A stretch of 64,000 bases of DNA from UMGS1766 sp963660915 (GCA_963660915.1 CAVLAO010000004.1:39494-103493), one strand, 5' to 3'. Counted from the first letter of the stretch, positions 41,766-50,440 are shown. Numbers and translations are program-made. The notes: generated from the letters alone by a model not told the origin.

Positions 41766-42761
41766 ATGAGCAAAGAACAGATTTTATCCATATTAAAGCA
41801 GAATGCAGGCGACTACTGCTCCGGTGAAATTATCCGTCAGCAGTTGGGCATCTCTCGCGCGGCAGTGAGCAAAGCTGTCGGTGCGTTGCGCCAGGATGGA
41901 TATATTATCACCTCTGCAACCAATCGCGGATATCGCCTGGAAGAAAGCCCGGATCGTCTGACTGAAGGAACCATCCGTCCCTGGCTGCACAGCTCTGCCC
42001 TGGGGCTCGGCGATCGGCTTATTTGTCTGGACAGCGTCGACTCCACCAACAATTATCTCAAGCGGCTTGCTGTAGAGGGAGCGCCTGACGGAACTGTCGC
42101 TGTTGCAGATCAGCAAACCGCCGGACGGGGGCGGCTGGGACGCAGCTTTCAATCCCCTCCCGGAACCGGGATTTATATTTCATTTCTCCTCCGTCCGGAT
42201 CTGCTACCCAACAAGGCTATGAATTTGACCGCCTGCACCGCTGTTGCAGTTTGCGATGCCGTAGAACGTGCCTGCGGCATACGTCCCCAAATCAAATGGA
42301 CAAATGATGTTCTGATGAACAAACGCAAGCTCTGTGGTATCCTCACAGAAATGAGTGTGGAAGGAGAAACCGGAGCTTTACAATATATCGTTGTCGGCAT
42401 CGGTGTAAATGTAAATCAAACTCTGGAGGATTTCCCATCCGAGCTGCAAACCATTGCCGGAAGCGTAGCAATGGCCACCGGCACAAAGATGGATCGGGGA
42501 CGTTTAACTGCAGAGATGATCAATGCAATGGACGAAATGTATGCCGCCTGGCAGACCGGTCACTGGGATGTCAACCGTTATCGTGCTGACTGCGCCACCA
42601 TCGGTCGGGAAGTGCGGGTAATCCGCGGATCAAGCGAACGGAATGCCTTTGCCGAAACAGTTGACGATGATTTTGCACTGGTCGTTCGCTATGAGGATGG
42701 CACCCGGGAAACTGTATTTTCCGGCGAGGTATCCGTGCGAGGTCTGGAAGGCTATGTATAA
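41766..42761 (+). CDS. birA: Biotin-protein ligase and biotin operon repressor
   Basis: A 331-aa bifunctional protein. The N-terminal winged HTH (MSKEQILSILKQNAGD, GISRAAVSKAVGALRQDGY) represses biotin genes, and the catalytic domain attaches biotin to carboxylases. Catalytic motifs are clear: LDSVDSTNNYLKR, VADQQTAGRGRLGRSF (the biotinyl-AMP loop GRGRxGR), and KWTNDVLMNKRKLCG. A small SH3-like domain ends the protein (AFAETVDDDFALVVRYEDG). It is on its own divergent from queT, with the convergent comF at the other end. No biotin biosynthesis or transport gene is in the window. Confidence 0.95.
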   Translation: MSKEQILSILKQNAGDYCSGEIIRQQLGISRAAVSKAVGALRQDGYIITSATNRGYRLEESPDRLTEGTIRPWLHSSALGLGDRLICLDSVDSTNNYLKRLAVEGAPDGTVAVADQQTAGRGRLGRSFQSPPGTGIYISFLLRPDLLPNKAMNLTACTAVAVCDAVERACGIRPQIKWTNDVLMNKRKLCGILTEMSVEGETGALQYIVVGIGVNVNQTLEDFPSELQTIAGSVAMATGTKMDRGRLTAEMINAMDEMYAAWQTGHWDVNRYRADCATIGREVRVIRGSSERNAFAETVDDDFALVVRYEDGTRETVFSGEVSVRGLEGYV

Positions 42762-42763
42762 AC

Positions 42764-42795
42764 AACAACTGCCGTCTTTTTCGACGGCAGTTGTT
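42764..42795. terminator. Bidirectional terminator between birA and comF
   Basis: AACAACTGCCGTC and its complement form a 13-bp stem with a T-rich 6-nt loop. On the plus strand the following sequence is TATGGTCG, so the T-rich character is in the loop. Confidence 0.7.
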
Positions 42796-43451
42796 TATGG
42801 TCGTTTTCGCGCCAATGTGAGGCAATACACCTGTTTTGCACCGGCTGTTTTCAAAATCCGGGCACATTCACTGAGAGTCGCTCCGGATGTAATAATATCA
42901 TCAATCAAAAGAATAGAACGATTGCGGACATCGGCATTCTTTCGGATCGAGTAAGCATCTAAGATACGGGCCATGCGGGCCGATCGGTCGCCGCTGAGCC
43001 GAGACAAGGGCCGACGGTATGCCTTCTGCAAGGTCGGGTATATCGGCAGAGAGAGTTGCTTTGCTGCAGATTCCGCCAGCAGCTGTGCCTGGTCATAGCC
43101 TCTGCGCCAGCGCCGCAGATGGCTCAACGGTGCCCAGGTAACATAATCGAAGGAAATCGACAATTCCTGACTGTTCAGGCAATCCGCCATCCATCTGGCG
43201 AAAACAGGTGTATATTGTCTTTTCCCACTGAATTTATAGCGAAGGAAAGCCTTTCGAAGCGGTTCTTCATAAAAAAGCGGTGAATAACAGGCTTCGAAAA
43301 AATCTCCGTGCTGCTCTGCGTGGCTTCCGGTGACGGAAAGCGCGCGGGCGCATTCCGGGCAAATTTCAACCTGTCGCGAAAGCGGCAGCAATTTCTGACA
43401 AATCACGCATTTCGGCGGAAAAAGCAGATCAATCGGGGTGGGTATGGACAT
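42795..43451 (-). CDS. comF: ComF family phosphoribosyltransferase-like protein
   Basis: A 218-aa protein related to ComFC. A four-Cys zinc motif CVICQKLLPLSRQVEICPEC (residues about 15-34) is followed by a type I phosphoribosyltransferase fold with the PRPP loop SILLIDDIITSGATLSEC and WAPLSHLRRWRRGYDQ. It is linked to DNA uptake in competent Firmicutes and in other bacteria to genome maintenance; the exact reaction is not known. ATG 43451 has GGAGTG upstream; the longer frame is unlikely. It is alone, with no comFA in this window. A T-rich terminator overlaps its 3' end. Confidence 0.88.
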   Translation of the reverse strand: MSIPTPIDLLFPPKCVICQKLLPLSRQVEICPECARALSVTGSHAEQHGDFFEACYSPLFYEEPLRKAFLRYKFSGKRQYTPVFARWMADCLNSQELSISFDYVTWAPLSHLRRWRRGYDQAQLLAESAAKQLSLPIYPTLQKAYRRPLSRLSGDRSARMARILDAYSIRKNADVRNRSILLIDDIITSGATLSECARILKTAGAKQVYCLTLARKRP

Positions 43452-43483
43452 AAAACCACTCCTCTGGAAACGAGGTTTATTGC

Positions 43484-44014
43484 ATGGAAACAAAGGTATA
43501 CATTGCCTGCAGTGCGCAGGAAGGCGGAAAAATTGCTTCCCGCAAGGCAATGGCCTCTGCCTGGAACGATCAGAGTATTCCGGCTGATGCGGTGCTTGCA
43601 AAAACCGTCCTTGGGAAGCCATACTTAAAAGAATGGCCAGGAATCCAGTTCAATCTTTCCCATTCCGGAGCCTACGGAGTCTGCGCAATTTCAAGTGCCC
43701 CGGTTGGTGTGGATGTTGAAATGATTCGTCCATTGCGGCAAGATGTAGCAAAGCGTTTTTTCACCCCTGTGGAGCAGGGATATCTTTCCACTCAGCCGCC
43801 GGAAGAATTCTTTCGCCTGTGGACACGCAAGGAAAGCTTCACAAAAGCCATCGGCAAAGGACTCACCCTTCCAATGGATCAATTTTCTGTGCTGGATGAT
43901 ATTCTCTACTATGACGGCATGGCATGGTTTTTTCATGCACATCCCATTGAGAACGGCTATTTGACCGTCTGTTGTCAGCAACCGGAGGCAGAATTCTCCT
44001 GGGTGGATAAATGA
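43484..44014 (+). CDS. 4'-phosphopantetheinyl transferase, Sfp-type
   Basis: A 176-aa enzyme that moves phosphopantetheine from CoA to carrier proteins. Signature residues are GVDVEM (Asp77, Glu79) for Mg, and WTRKES (Trp113-Ser118) with Lys, and FNLSHSGAYG for CoA. It is smaller than Sfp of Bacillus (about 224 aa), lacking some N- and C-terminal parts, and may serve fatty-acid or another single ACP. No polyketide or peptide synthetase gene is in the window. Its 3' end overlaps the convergent ketopantoate reductase gene by 40 bp. Divergent from comF. Confidence 0.85.
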   Translation: METKVYIACSAQEGGKIASRKAMASAWNDQSIPADAVLAKTVLGKPYLKEWPGIQFNLSHSGAYGVCAISSAPVGVDVEMIRPLRQDVAKRFFTPVEQGYLSTQPPEEFFRLWTRKESFTKAIGKGLTLPMDQFSVLDDILYYDGMAWFFHAHPIENGYLTVCCQQPEAEFSWVDK

Positions 44015-44961
44015 TAATTCGCTTCGATGGATTTCACCAACCGATACAGCATGGTGTTCACCGGCGCGGCAACTCCATGTTCCTCTGCAAGCACAACAAT
44101 TCGTCCGGTCAAAGTATCAATCTCAGTCGGTCTTTTGGCGCGAATGTCCTGTAAGGTAGAGGATTGATGCTGATAGGTATCCGGCAGCAGATTATCATAA
44201 AGTTCGCGGCGATAATCCTCCGCAGTAGCCCAATACGTAGAGTAGCCGGCAGCGGACATAACCGCATAGATTTCATCGATTGTAGCATCGACGATTGCCC
44301 GCGCGTGAGGACTCTCGGTCAGTGCCCCATAGTGCACGCCAAGAATTGCACCCAGCGGATTTAGCGCGCAATTATAGAGCATTTTTGCCCATAATGCTTT
44401 TCCGACATCATCGGTCACCTCGCAGGGCAGACCTCCGTCAGAAATCGCCTGAGCAAGCGGTTTCAGGCAATCGGTCGGCAATCCATAGAGATTACCCAAC
44501 AGCAGAGGCAGCGTATAGACAGTAATCTTGCTGAAGTTTGGCTGCAGGCGCTGAAAACCGGTAATCACACGGGCGGAGCAAATTTGTTCCTGTTTAAAAA
44601 AACGAAGGTAAGGAAGATCATTACCCCATCCGTTTTGGAACAGCACCAACTTTCCGTCCGGTTTCAAAATCTCCCTGTGTTCTGCCAACGCCTGACTGAT
44701 GGCATCATTGGCCATGGTCTTTGCACATATAAGGATATAGTCAAAACTGTTGGCGGCAAATTTTCCATAATCATCCGCCAGCTGAAATGCATCCGCGGGA
44801 TAGTCCAAATATCCAAACAGCCCCGTCTTGTAGAGGCCGTCGTTTCGGATTGCTTCCAATGTTTTTCCTGTGGCGTAGATAGAAACGGATTGACCGGCGT
44901 GTTTGAGCATAGCTGCCAATGCAATGCCTATGGAACCGGCCCCTGTAATTAAAAGATTCAT
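43975..44961 (-). CDS. 2-dehydropantoate 2-reductase (ketopantoate reductase family)
   Basis: A 328-aa NADPH enzyme with the N-terminal Rossmann motif MNLLITGAGSIGIALAAMLK, the conserved Lys in LICAKTMANDAI, and the C-terminal helical domain (KALWAKMLYNCALNPLGAIL, RPTEIDTLTGRIVVLAEEHG, PVNTMLYRLVKSIE), which is the PanE/ApbA arrangement. It may make pantoate for CoA, though this family also contains reductases with other substrates. GGGAAG precedes ATG 44961. The 3' end overlaps the convergent sfp by 40 bp. It is divergent from the LysR gene at 45065, so that regulator might control it. Confidence 0.85.
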   Translation of the reverse strand: MNLLITGAGSIGIALAAMLKHAGQSVSIYATGKTLEAIRNDGLYKTGLFGYLDYPADAFQLADDYGKFAANSFDYILICAKTMANDAISQALAEHREILKPDGKLVLFQNGWGNDLPYLRFFKQEQICSARVITGFQRLQPNFSKITVYTLPLLLGNLYGLPTDCLKPLAQAISDGGLPCEVTDDVGKALWAKMLYNCALNPLGAILGVHYGALTESPHARAIVDATIDEIYAVMSAAGYSTYWATAEDYRRELYDNLLPDTYQHQSSTLQDIRAKRPTEIDTLTGRIVVLAEEHGVAAPVNTMLYRLVKSIEANYHLSTQENSASGC

Positions 44962-45012
44962 AGCTTCGCTTCCCTTTCCAGATAGAATCACTTCTACAAT
45001 TTATTATAATAA

Positions 45013-45041
45013 TTATCATCTATACTGTAAAGTAATATAAT
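45013..45041 (+). promoter_or_regulatory. Promoter of the LysR gene at 45 kb
   Basis: TTATCA, 17-bp spacer, TATAAT, 24 bp before the start codon. Confidence 0.5.
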
Positions 45042-45064
45042 GGTGCAAAAAAGGAGTGACAACG

Positions 45065-45931
45065 ATGATTACAGAACAGAAAGTGAAGAGTTTTCTCCTG
45101 CTATCTGAAGAGTTAAACTTCAGCCAGACTGCCCGACGCCTTTATATTACCCAGCAGGCTTTAAGTGCTCAAATTTCATCACTGGAAAGCGATCTCGGAT
45201 TTCCGCTGTTCATTCGCACAACAAAATCGGTCCGATTGACGGAGGCCGGTGAAAAAACAGCTGCCTTTTTCCGTCAATGTGAAGTTGATTTTCAAGCTCT
45301 GACCGCGGCCTACCGCAAAACGACTGTTTCCCTGCTCCGCATCGGCTGCTTTGAGAACCTGGATCTGGGCCCCTTGTTATTTCAGGCACGGGACGCTATG
45401 CCGGGCGAATACGCAAAAGTAAGCTGTCAGCTTTCCGTTTCGGCAAATTACTCCGCCCTTCTGCAAAAATTAGAGGAGCGAAGCATTGATTTGGCGGTCA
45501 TGCCCCTTGGCATAGAAACGCCCGCTCGCTTTCACACTCAGGTGCTGACAGATGATACAACCTATGCTTTCTTTTCGCCTCGTTTTCCCGGTGCATCCAA
45601 AATCCGACAGCTAATGGATTTGAAAGATGCCCAATTATTTGCCGGTCCGGAATACAATGGTCTTTGGCAATATCTCCACAATTACTTTCAATCCAATGGC
45701 GTCAAAGCCAATCTGGTCTATGATGCCGCTATGTCGGTCTATACCGAACGCATGGTGATTGAATCCGGTGAGGGTGTCGGCTTTGGCGGAAAATATTCTC
45801 TGCTTTATCGCAATCCCGATCTACTGCACCTCCCGATTGAAATGACCGGTGAGTTGGGTGCTGTCTGGTGCAAAGAAAACCGCAATCCAGTGATCCGGCC
45901 CTATATAAAATGCCTTCTGGCACAATTTTAA
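45065..45931 (+). CDS. LysR-family transcriptional regulator (45 kb)
   Basis: A 288-aa regulator with an N-terminal winged HTH (SFLLLSEELNFSQTARRLYI, QQALSAQISSLESDLGF) and a substrate-binding domain (TVSLLRIGCFENLDLGPLLF, SIDLAVMPLGIETPARF). It is divergent from the ketopantoate reductase gene and followed by a MFS transporter and an esterase, both plausible targets. Start is ATG 45065 with AAGGAG upstream. It is not closely similar to the 33-kb LysR. Ligand unknown. Confidence 0.88.
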   Translation: MITEQKVKSFLLLSEELNFSQTARRLYITQQALSAQISSLESDLGFPLFIRTTKSVRLTEAGEKTAAFFRQCEVDFQALTAAYRKTTVSLLRIGCFENLDLGPLLFQARDAMPGEYAKVSCQLSVSANYSALLQKLEERSIDLAVMPLGIETPARFHTQVLTDDTTYAFFSPRFPGASKIRQLMDLKDAQLFAGPEYNGLWQYLHNYFQSNGVKANLVYDAAMSVYTERMVIESGEGVGFGGKYSLLYRNPDLLHLPIEMTGELGAVWCKENRNPVIRPYIKCLLAQF

Positions 45932-45946
45932 CACTTCTTCGTACTG

Positions 45947-45982
45947 CCGATCATTTACAAGCACAACCTTGTAAATGATCGG
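45947..45982. terminator. Hairpin after the 45-kb LysR gene
   Basis: CCGATCATTTACAAG and its perfect complement form a 15-bp stem with a 6-nt loop. The plus-strand tail TTAACCTTTGTTTCTC is only moderately T-rich. It may be a terminator or an operator of the MFS gene. Confidence 0.6.
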
Positions 45983-46076
45983 TTAACCTTTGTTTCTCTT
46001 TTTACCTTTGGTGTGATATAACAAATCCAGCAAGAAAACACCGGAACAAATTGTACAAAACATGGAGGGAAAGAAT

Positions 46077-47372
46077 ATGAATGTTCCGACAAAGGCAAAC
46101 GAAGGCAAGAAAAATGCGAACAGCAAGTTTAGTGCCCGAGGCTGGCTGATTGTCTTTTTAGGCATGGCAATGTGGTTCTTTGCCGCAGCAATGAATGTGG
46201 AGGGTGCCAACCTCATCATTCCGGCATTCTCCGCCAGTTACGATGTGCCCGCCGCTGCACTGTATGGCATTGCCACTGTAGCAAGTCTGGTTACTATCCC
46301 CGGTGTGGCTGCCTGCGGCGCATTGCAATCAAAAATCGGCCCTCGAAAGATCATCCTGCTGTGCTGGGCCGTGGCCGCCTGTGGCATGGGCGTATTGAGT
46401 CTGGCCAAAAATCTGACCGTCTATTGCATCGGCCGGATTTTGATGGGCGTCGGTGCCAACTGCGCCACCTATATCGGCTTAAACGGCATCATTACCAACT
46501 GGTTCCCCCGCAAAAAAGATCTGATTCTCGGCTATGTAACCATGGGCTCCAATCTTTCCACCGCACTTTGCCTCTATATCATCGGTTTCCTGTTGGCGAA
46601 GGTCAGCCTGAGCGGCACATTTATCGTCTGGGGCATCATCTACCTTGCACTCGGATTGCTTTCCTTCGCCTTGCTCCGGGATAACCCGGAAGAATTGGGC
46701 GAATACCCAGACAACGACCGCAGCCTGACACAGGAGCAGGTTCAGGAACAATTCCGTCAGGGTGAAGCTTACCGCAAGAGCGGTGGCATGACTACCAAAG
46801 ACATTCTAAAGAAGCGCCAAAGCTGGCAAATCGCCTTTGGCTATGGCATCATCCTCCTCATTACGGTCGGAATTCTGTCCACACTGGTCAGCACGCTGAT
46901 CATCAAAGGTCTACCGGAAATGAAAGCTATCAGCATCATGACGATCGCCGCCGTTCTGGGCATTCCCTTCAGCTATCTCTGGGGTTGGCTGGGTGTTAAA
47001 TTCAGCACAAAAAAGGCTACCCTGCTCCTTTATGCGGTTATCTTTGTCATGATCGCCTTTATGTTGATTCCAGGTGCTTGGACAGCTTATGTCACTGCCA
47101 TCCTGCTAGGTTGCTTTATTGGCGCAGGCAACAATCTGACTCCGGCAATCATTGCCACGGTCTTTGGTCGATATGACTTCTCCAAAGCGCTGGCTGTCAT
47201 TATGCCCATCTGGAACATTGTGGTTGCCTTTGCCACCACAGTGGTCGGCGTGCCTCAATCTCTGACCGGCAGTTACGTCGCAGCATACATTGTACTGGCC
47301 GTGGTCGCGGTCATCGGTTTTATTCTGGTTGTAACACTGGATGACCGCTGCATCGGCAAAGAAGATATTTAA
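46077..47372 (+). CDS. MFS transporter, OFA (oxalate/formate antiporter-like) family
   Basis: A 431-aa polytopic protein with 12 predicted membrane segments. The N-terminus is basic and short, followed by GWLIVFLGMAMWFFAAAMNV, a characteristic ALQSKIGPRKIILLCWAVA loop (GxxxDRxG-like), GRILMGVGANCATYIGLNG and a long central loop. OFA transporters carry small organic acids such as oxalate or formate; substrate is not clear here. GGAGG at 46064 puts the start at ATG 46077, not the ATG at 46062. It is 33 bp upstream of an esterase gene, a likely operon, and follows a LysR gene. Confidence 0.85.
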   Translation: MNVPTKANEGKKNANSKFSARGWLIVFLGMAMWFFAAAMNVEGANLIIPAFSASYDVPAAALYGIATVASLVTIPGVAACGALQSKIGPRKIILLCWAVAACGMGVLSLAKNLTVYCIGRILMGVGANCATYIGLNGIITNWFPRKKDLILGYVTMGSNLSTALCLYIIGFLLAKVSLSGTFIVWGIIYLALGLLSFALLRDNPEELGEYPDNDRSLTQEQVQEQFRQGEAYRKSGGMTTKDILKKRQSWQIAFGYGIILLITVGILSTLVSTLIIKGLPEMKAISIMTIAAVLGIPFSYLWGWLGVKFSTKKATLLLYAVIFVMIAFMLIPGAWTAYVTAILLGCFIGAGNNLTPAIIATVFGRYDFSKALAVIMPIWNIVVAFATTVVGVPQSLTGSYVAAYIVLAVVAVIGFILVVTLDDRCIGKEDI

Positions 47373-47405
47373 TTGATTTCATATCCACAGGAGGACTGAT
47401 TGACG

Positions 47406-48308
47406 ATGGAACGACGGAAAGAACCACTAAACGTATCTACTTCCGGCTTTTTGGACGAGGCGCATGACTATTTTGACCCTGAAATTATGCGTCAATATCG
47501 TGAAGCCTTGGCAGAAAGCGATCTGGAAGGCGGTTGTCTTCCGGAAGAGATTACCGTGGAATGGACCGAATTGGGCGGTGTGCACACCGCAAAGCTGAAT
47601 TATGCCGGTGCCCCAACGGACAAACTGGTGCTGCACATTCACGGTGGCGGATGGTGCGGCGGTGTGCCCTGCACCGCATTGCAGGGGATGATCTCCCTTC
47701 AGCAGATGGTCGGGTACAACATGGTCTCGTTGGATTACGGTCTTGCACCGGAGCACCCTTTCCCGGACGGGCTGATGGATTGTGTCGCAGCGTATGACGC
47801 ATTGCTGGAGCAGGGATACAAACCGGAAAACATTGTCCTCATCGGTGAATCTGCCGGCGGCTACTACTGCCTTGTGCTGACGCAGTATCTTCGCGACCAC
47901 AACCTTCCACTGCCCGGCGGGCTCTGCCTTGTTTGCCCCGGCGCAGACATGAAAATGCCGGAAGAGGTACAGAAGGCGTTGGATGCCGATCCAAAAAATC
48001 CATTCCTGCTGCAGAACATCGCCTTCTCTGTCATGTATACCAACGGTCACAAACTGGACGAGCCTTATCTGTCTCCAAATCAGGGCAGTTACAAAGGTTT
48101 CCCTCCCATGTTCATTCAAACGGGCAGTTGCGACTTCTGCTTGGAATCCAGCCTGAAATGCGCCCAAAAGGCTGCTGCAGAAGGTGTAGACGTCGCCTTG
48201 CACAGCTGGGAATTCATGCCCCATGTATTCTTCCTGCTGCACGATATTCCGGAAGCAGAAGCAGGTCAGAGGGAGTTGGCAGCATTTTTAAAGAAAGTGC
48301 TGGAATAA
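47406..48308 (+). CDS. Alpha/beta hydrolase, hormone-sensitive-lipase-type esterase
   Basis: A 300-aa carboxylesterase. The HSL oxyanion motif HGGGW (79-83) and nucleophile GESAGGYY (Ser149) are complete, the acid is in TGSCDFCLE, and the His in FMPHVFF. No signal peptide, hence cytosolic. HSL-type enzymes hydrolyse short-chain acyl esters. Its coexistence with an MFS transporter under one LysR regulator suggests an uptake-and-hydrolysis pair for an ester; inference. Start ATG 47406 with GGAGG 11 bp upstream; a TTG at 47400 is an alternative. Confidence 0.87.
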   Translation: MERRKEPLNVSTSGFLDEAHDYFDPEIMRQYREALAESDLEGGCLPEEITVEWTELGGVHTAKLNYAGAPTDKLVLHIHGGGWCGGVPCTALQGMISLQQMVGYNMVSLDYGLAPEHPFPDGLMDCVAAYDALLEQGYKPENIVLIGESAGGYYCLVLTQYLRDHNLPLPGGLCLVCPGADMKMPEEVQKALDADPKNPFLLQNIAFSVMYTNGHKLDEPYLSPNQGSYKGFPPMFIQTGSCDFCLESSLKCAQKAAAEGVDVALHSWEFMPHVFFLLHDIPEAEAGQRELAAFLKKVLE

Positions 48309-48323
48309 GACCCATAGAATCCC

Positions 48324-48352
48324 GGGCCGCCGCATCTATTTTGCGGCGGCCC
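48324..48352 (+). terminator. Hairpin after the esterase gene
   Basis: GGGCCGCCGCA and TGCGGCGGCCC form an 11-bp GC-rich stem with a 7-nt loop, followed by AAACTTT. The T-run is poor, so it is possibly a stabilising or weak terminator structure. Confidence 0.6.
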
Positions 48353-48385
48353 AAACTTTCAATAAAATAAAAAGGAGTGAAGTAA

Positions 48386-49096
48386 ATGCCGATCGGAGTA
48401 TTGATCAATGCCTTATCCGTGGCAGTCGGCGGTGTATTAGGCGGTCTTTTGCAGGGAAGATTTGCTGAATCGTTTCAAAAAAATCTGAATCTCATATTCG
48501 GCTTATGTTCCGTTGGCATGGGTGTTTCTGCAACGGCACAGATGGAAAATCTGCCTGCTGTCGTGCTGGCTCTGATCGCCGGAGGCATTCTCGGACTGCT
48601 TTTGCACCTTGGTCAGCGAATTTCCGGCGGTGCAGCAATCCTGCAGCAGCGGTTTTCCCATGTTGAAAATTCCGATCCGGAAAAATCAGCTCTGTTTTTA
48701 ACGGTAATCGTGTTATTTTGTGCCAGTGGAACCGGAATTTACGGTGCGCTGCTGTCCGGCTTTAACGGAGATCACAGCGTTCTGATCGCCAAATCGGTTC
48801 TTGATCTTTTTTCTGCCGCTATCTTTGCCTGCTCTATCGGAACAATCGTAGCTTTGGTCGCCATTCCCCAGTGCGGTATCTTTCTCCTGCTTTTTCTTCT
48901 GGCAAAGTTCATCTTTCCGCTGACAACGCCAACTATCATCGCTGACTTCAAAGCCTGCGGCGGCATTATTATGATCGCCACCGGTCTGCGCATGGCCGGA
49001 ATCTGCGCTTTCCCCATCGCTGATCTCATCCCCGCCATGGCATTGGTTATGCCGCTGAGCGGACTTTGGAGTAAATTGATTCTACCACTACTGTGA
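48386..49096 (+). CDS. DUF554-family integral membrane protein
   Basis: A 236-aa hydrophobic protein of the YdfK/YqgA (DUF554) type. It has around six to seven membrane segments and conserved openings MPIGVLINALSVAVGGVLGG and LIFGLCSVGMGVSATAQM. A Gly-rich GGIIMIATGLRMAGI near the C-terminus is also typical. The function is unknown in all bacteria; some copies are located near transport genes. It stands alone between an esterase and the rpsF operon. Confidence 0.87.
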   Translation: MPIGVLINALSVAVGGVLGGLLQGRFAESFQKNLNLIFGLCSVGMGVSATAQMENLPAVVLALIAGGILGLLLHLGQRISGGAAILQQRFSHVENSDPEKSALFLTVIVLFCASGTGIYGALLSGFNGDHSVLIAKSVLDLFSAAIFACSIGTIVALVAIPQCGIFLLLFLLAKFIFPLTTPTIIADFKACGGIIMIATGLRMAGICAFPIADLIPAMALVMPLSGLWSKLILPLL

Positions 49097-49129
49097 AATG
49101 TCCCTTCATGATTTTTATAATATTTTTTC

Positions 49130-49157
49130 TTGACAATTTATCGAAATCAGGTATAAT
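49130..49157 (+). promoter_or_regulatory. SigA-type promoter of the rpsF-ssb-rpsR operon
   Basis: TTGACA, 16-bp spacer and TATAAT, about 95 bp upstream of rpsF, leaving a leader of about 90 nt. Confidence 0.8.
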
Positions 49158-49205
49158 AGAAAAGCTAATGTGTCTAGGTGTACACATAGCGTATTTAAAT
49201 CCTTG

Positions 49206-49224
49206 CTTCCGCATTCTGCGGAGG
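49206..49224 (+). promoter_or_regulatory. Leader hairpin of the rpsF operon, possible S6:S18 binding site
   Basis: TCCGC and GCGGA with a 5-nt loop, flanked by further complementary bases. It lies 30 nt before rpsF. S6:S18 leader RNAs of this operon type use a similar hairpin for autoregulation; assignment is by position. Confidence 0.45.
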
Positions 49225-49252
49225 CCATTTGTCCATAAGGAGGTGCAAATCA

Positions 49253-49549
49253 ATGGCTAAGGTTACTGCTAACTATGAGGCAATGCTGATCATCAATCCC
49301 GCTCTGGGCGAGGAGGCAATTGCTGCTACCGTGGAGAAGTTCAAGACTCTGATTGAGAAGAACGGCACCCTGGCCGAGGTTGATGAATGGGGTACTCGTC
49401 GTCTGGCGTACGAGATCAACCACATCGCCGAGGGTTACTATGTGCTGTTCAGCTTCAATTCCGTCCCCAGCCTGCCTGCTGAGGTTGAGCGTATCGCCAA
49501 CATCACCGATGGCGTCATTCGTTCTTTGGTTGTCTGCAAGGACGAGTAA
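49253..49549 (+). CDS. rpsF: 30S ribosomal protein S6
   Basis: 98 aa. The typical alpha-beta sandwich starts MAKVTANYEAMLIINPALG and includes the conserved DEWGTRRLAYEINHIAEGYY. S6 binds S18 and 16S rRNA. ATG 49253 has a strong AAGGAGGTG ribosome site; a longer in-frame start at 49229 is not credible. First in the classic rpsF-ssb-rpsR order. Confidence 0.97.
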   Translation: MAKVTANYEAMLIINPALGEEAIAATVEKFKTLIEKNGTLAEVDEWGTRRLAYEINHIAEGYYVLFSFNSVPSLPAEVERIANITDGVIRSLVVCKDE

Positions 49550-49560
49550 GGAGTTTTTTC

Positions 49561-50067
49561 ATGCTGAATCGTATTACCCTGATGGGTCGTCTCACCCGCG
49601 ATCCCGAGCTGCGGCACACCGGCAACGGAACTGCAGTTGCCAGTTTTTCGCTGGCTGTTGAACGGGATTTCCGTGACAAAGCCACCGGACAGCGCGTCAC
49701 CGATTTTATCGATGTCGTTGCATGGCGTCAGACGGGTGAGTTTGTTACCAAATACCTTCAAAAGGGCCGCATGGCCGTTGTAGAAGGTCGTCTGCAGATG
49801 CGTGACTGGCAGGATCGCGACGGCAATAAACGTCGCAGCGCCGAGGTCGTGGCTGATAACGTCTACTTTGCTGATTCCCGTCGGGACAGTGAAGGAGGAA
49901 ATAACAACGGTTACGCTCCCGCTCCTTCCAACTACGCTCCCCCTGCGAGCCAGAGCTATGGCGGCGCGAACAATAACTACGCCGGTCAGAATAATAGCTA
50001 TGGTTCTCCCGCTCCCGCCAGTGATTTTACTGAGCTGAGCGACGACGACGGTGAACTGCCGTTCTGA
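49561..50067 (+). CDS. ssb: Single-stranded DNA-binding protein
   Basis: 168 aa. An OB fold (MLNRITLMGRLTRDPELRHT, FIDVVAWRQTGEFVTKYLQK) is followed by a Gly/Asn/Ser/Tyr-rich flexible linker and the acidic tip SDDDGELPF, which recruits partner proteins such as RecO and replication factors. It sits between rpsF and rpsR, the usual order in Firmicutes. Confidence 0.97.
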   Translation: MLNRITLMGRLTRDPELRHTGNGTAVASFSLAVERDFRDKATGQRVTDFIDVVAWRQTGEFVTKYLQKGRMAVVEGRLQMRDWQDRDGNKRRSAEVVADNVYFADSRRDSEGGNNNGYAPAPSNYAPPASQSYGGANNNYAGQNNSYGSPAPASDFTELSDDDGELPF

Positions 50068-50128
50068 TTACTTAATGCGCTTTTTGCGTATTTCTCAAAA
50101 AGAAACTCAATGATAGGAGGTTTTCGCT

Positions 50129-50362
50129 ATGGCTTTCGATCGCAGCCGTTCCCGCAAGCGCAGAAAAGTCTGTGTCTTCTGTGTAGACAAGGTTCAGAGC
50201 ATTGACTACAAGGACACCAACAAGCTGCGCCGCTATATTTCTGAGCGTGGCAAGATCCTGCCCCGCCGCACAACCGGCACCTGCGCAATGCATCAGCGCC
50301 AGCTGACCACCGCAATTAAGCGTTCTCGTCAGGTCGCCCTGCTACCCTACGTGCTGGACTAA
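50129..50362 (+). CDS. rpsR: 30S ribosomal protein S18
   Basis: 77 aa, basic. It contains RRKVCVFCVDKVQSIDYKDT, the CxxC zinc-type form of S18, the core RRYISERGKILPRRTTGTCA and a final RSRQVALLPYVLD. The AGGAGG ribosome site is ideal. Last gene of the operon; a strong bidirectional terminator follows. Confidence 0.97.
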   Translation: MAFDRSRSRKRRKVCVFCVDKVQSIDYKDTNKLRRYISERGKILPRRTTGTCAMHQRQLTTAIKRSRQVALLPYVLD

Positions 50363-50372
50363 TTTTTCAGCA

Positions 50373-50413
50373 AAAAGCCTCTGTTCCATTCGGAACAGAG
50401 GCTTTTATTTTTT
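50373..50413. terminator. Bidirectional terminator between rpsR and livF
   Basis: A perfect 15-bp stem (AAAAGCCTCTGTTCC and complement) with a 4-nt loop. On the plus strand ATTTTTTTC follows, and on the minus strand TTTTTG, so it serves both convergent operons. Confidence 0.93.
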
Positions 50414-50440
50414 TCTTTTCTACTCTGCAACAACTTCGTC

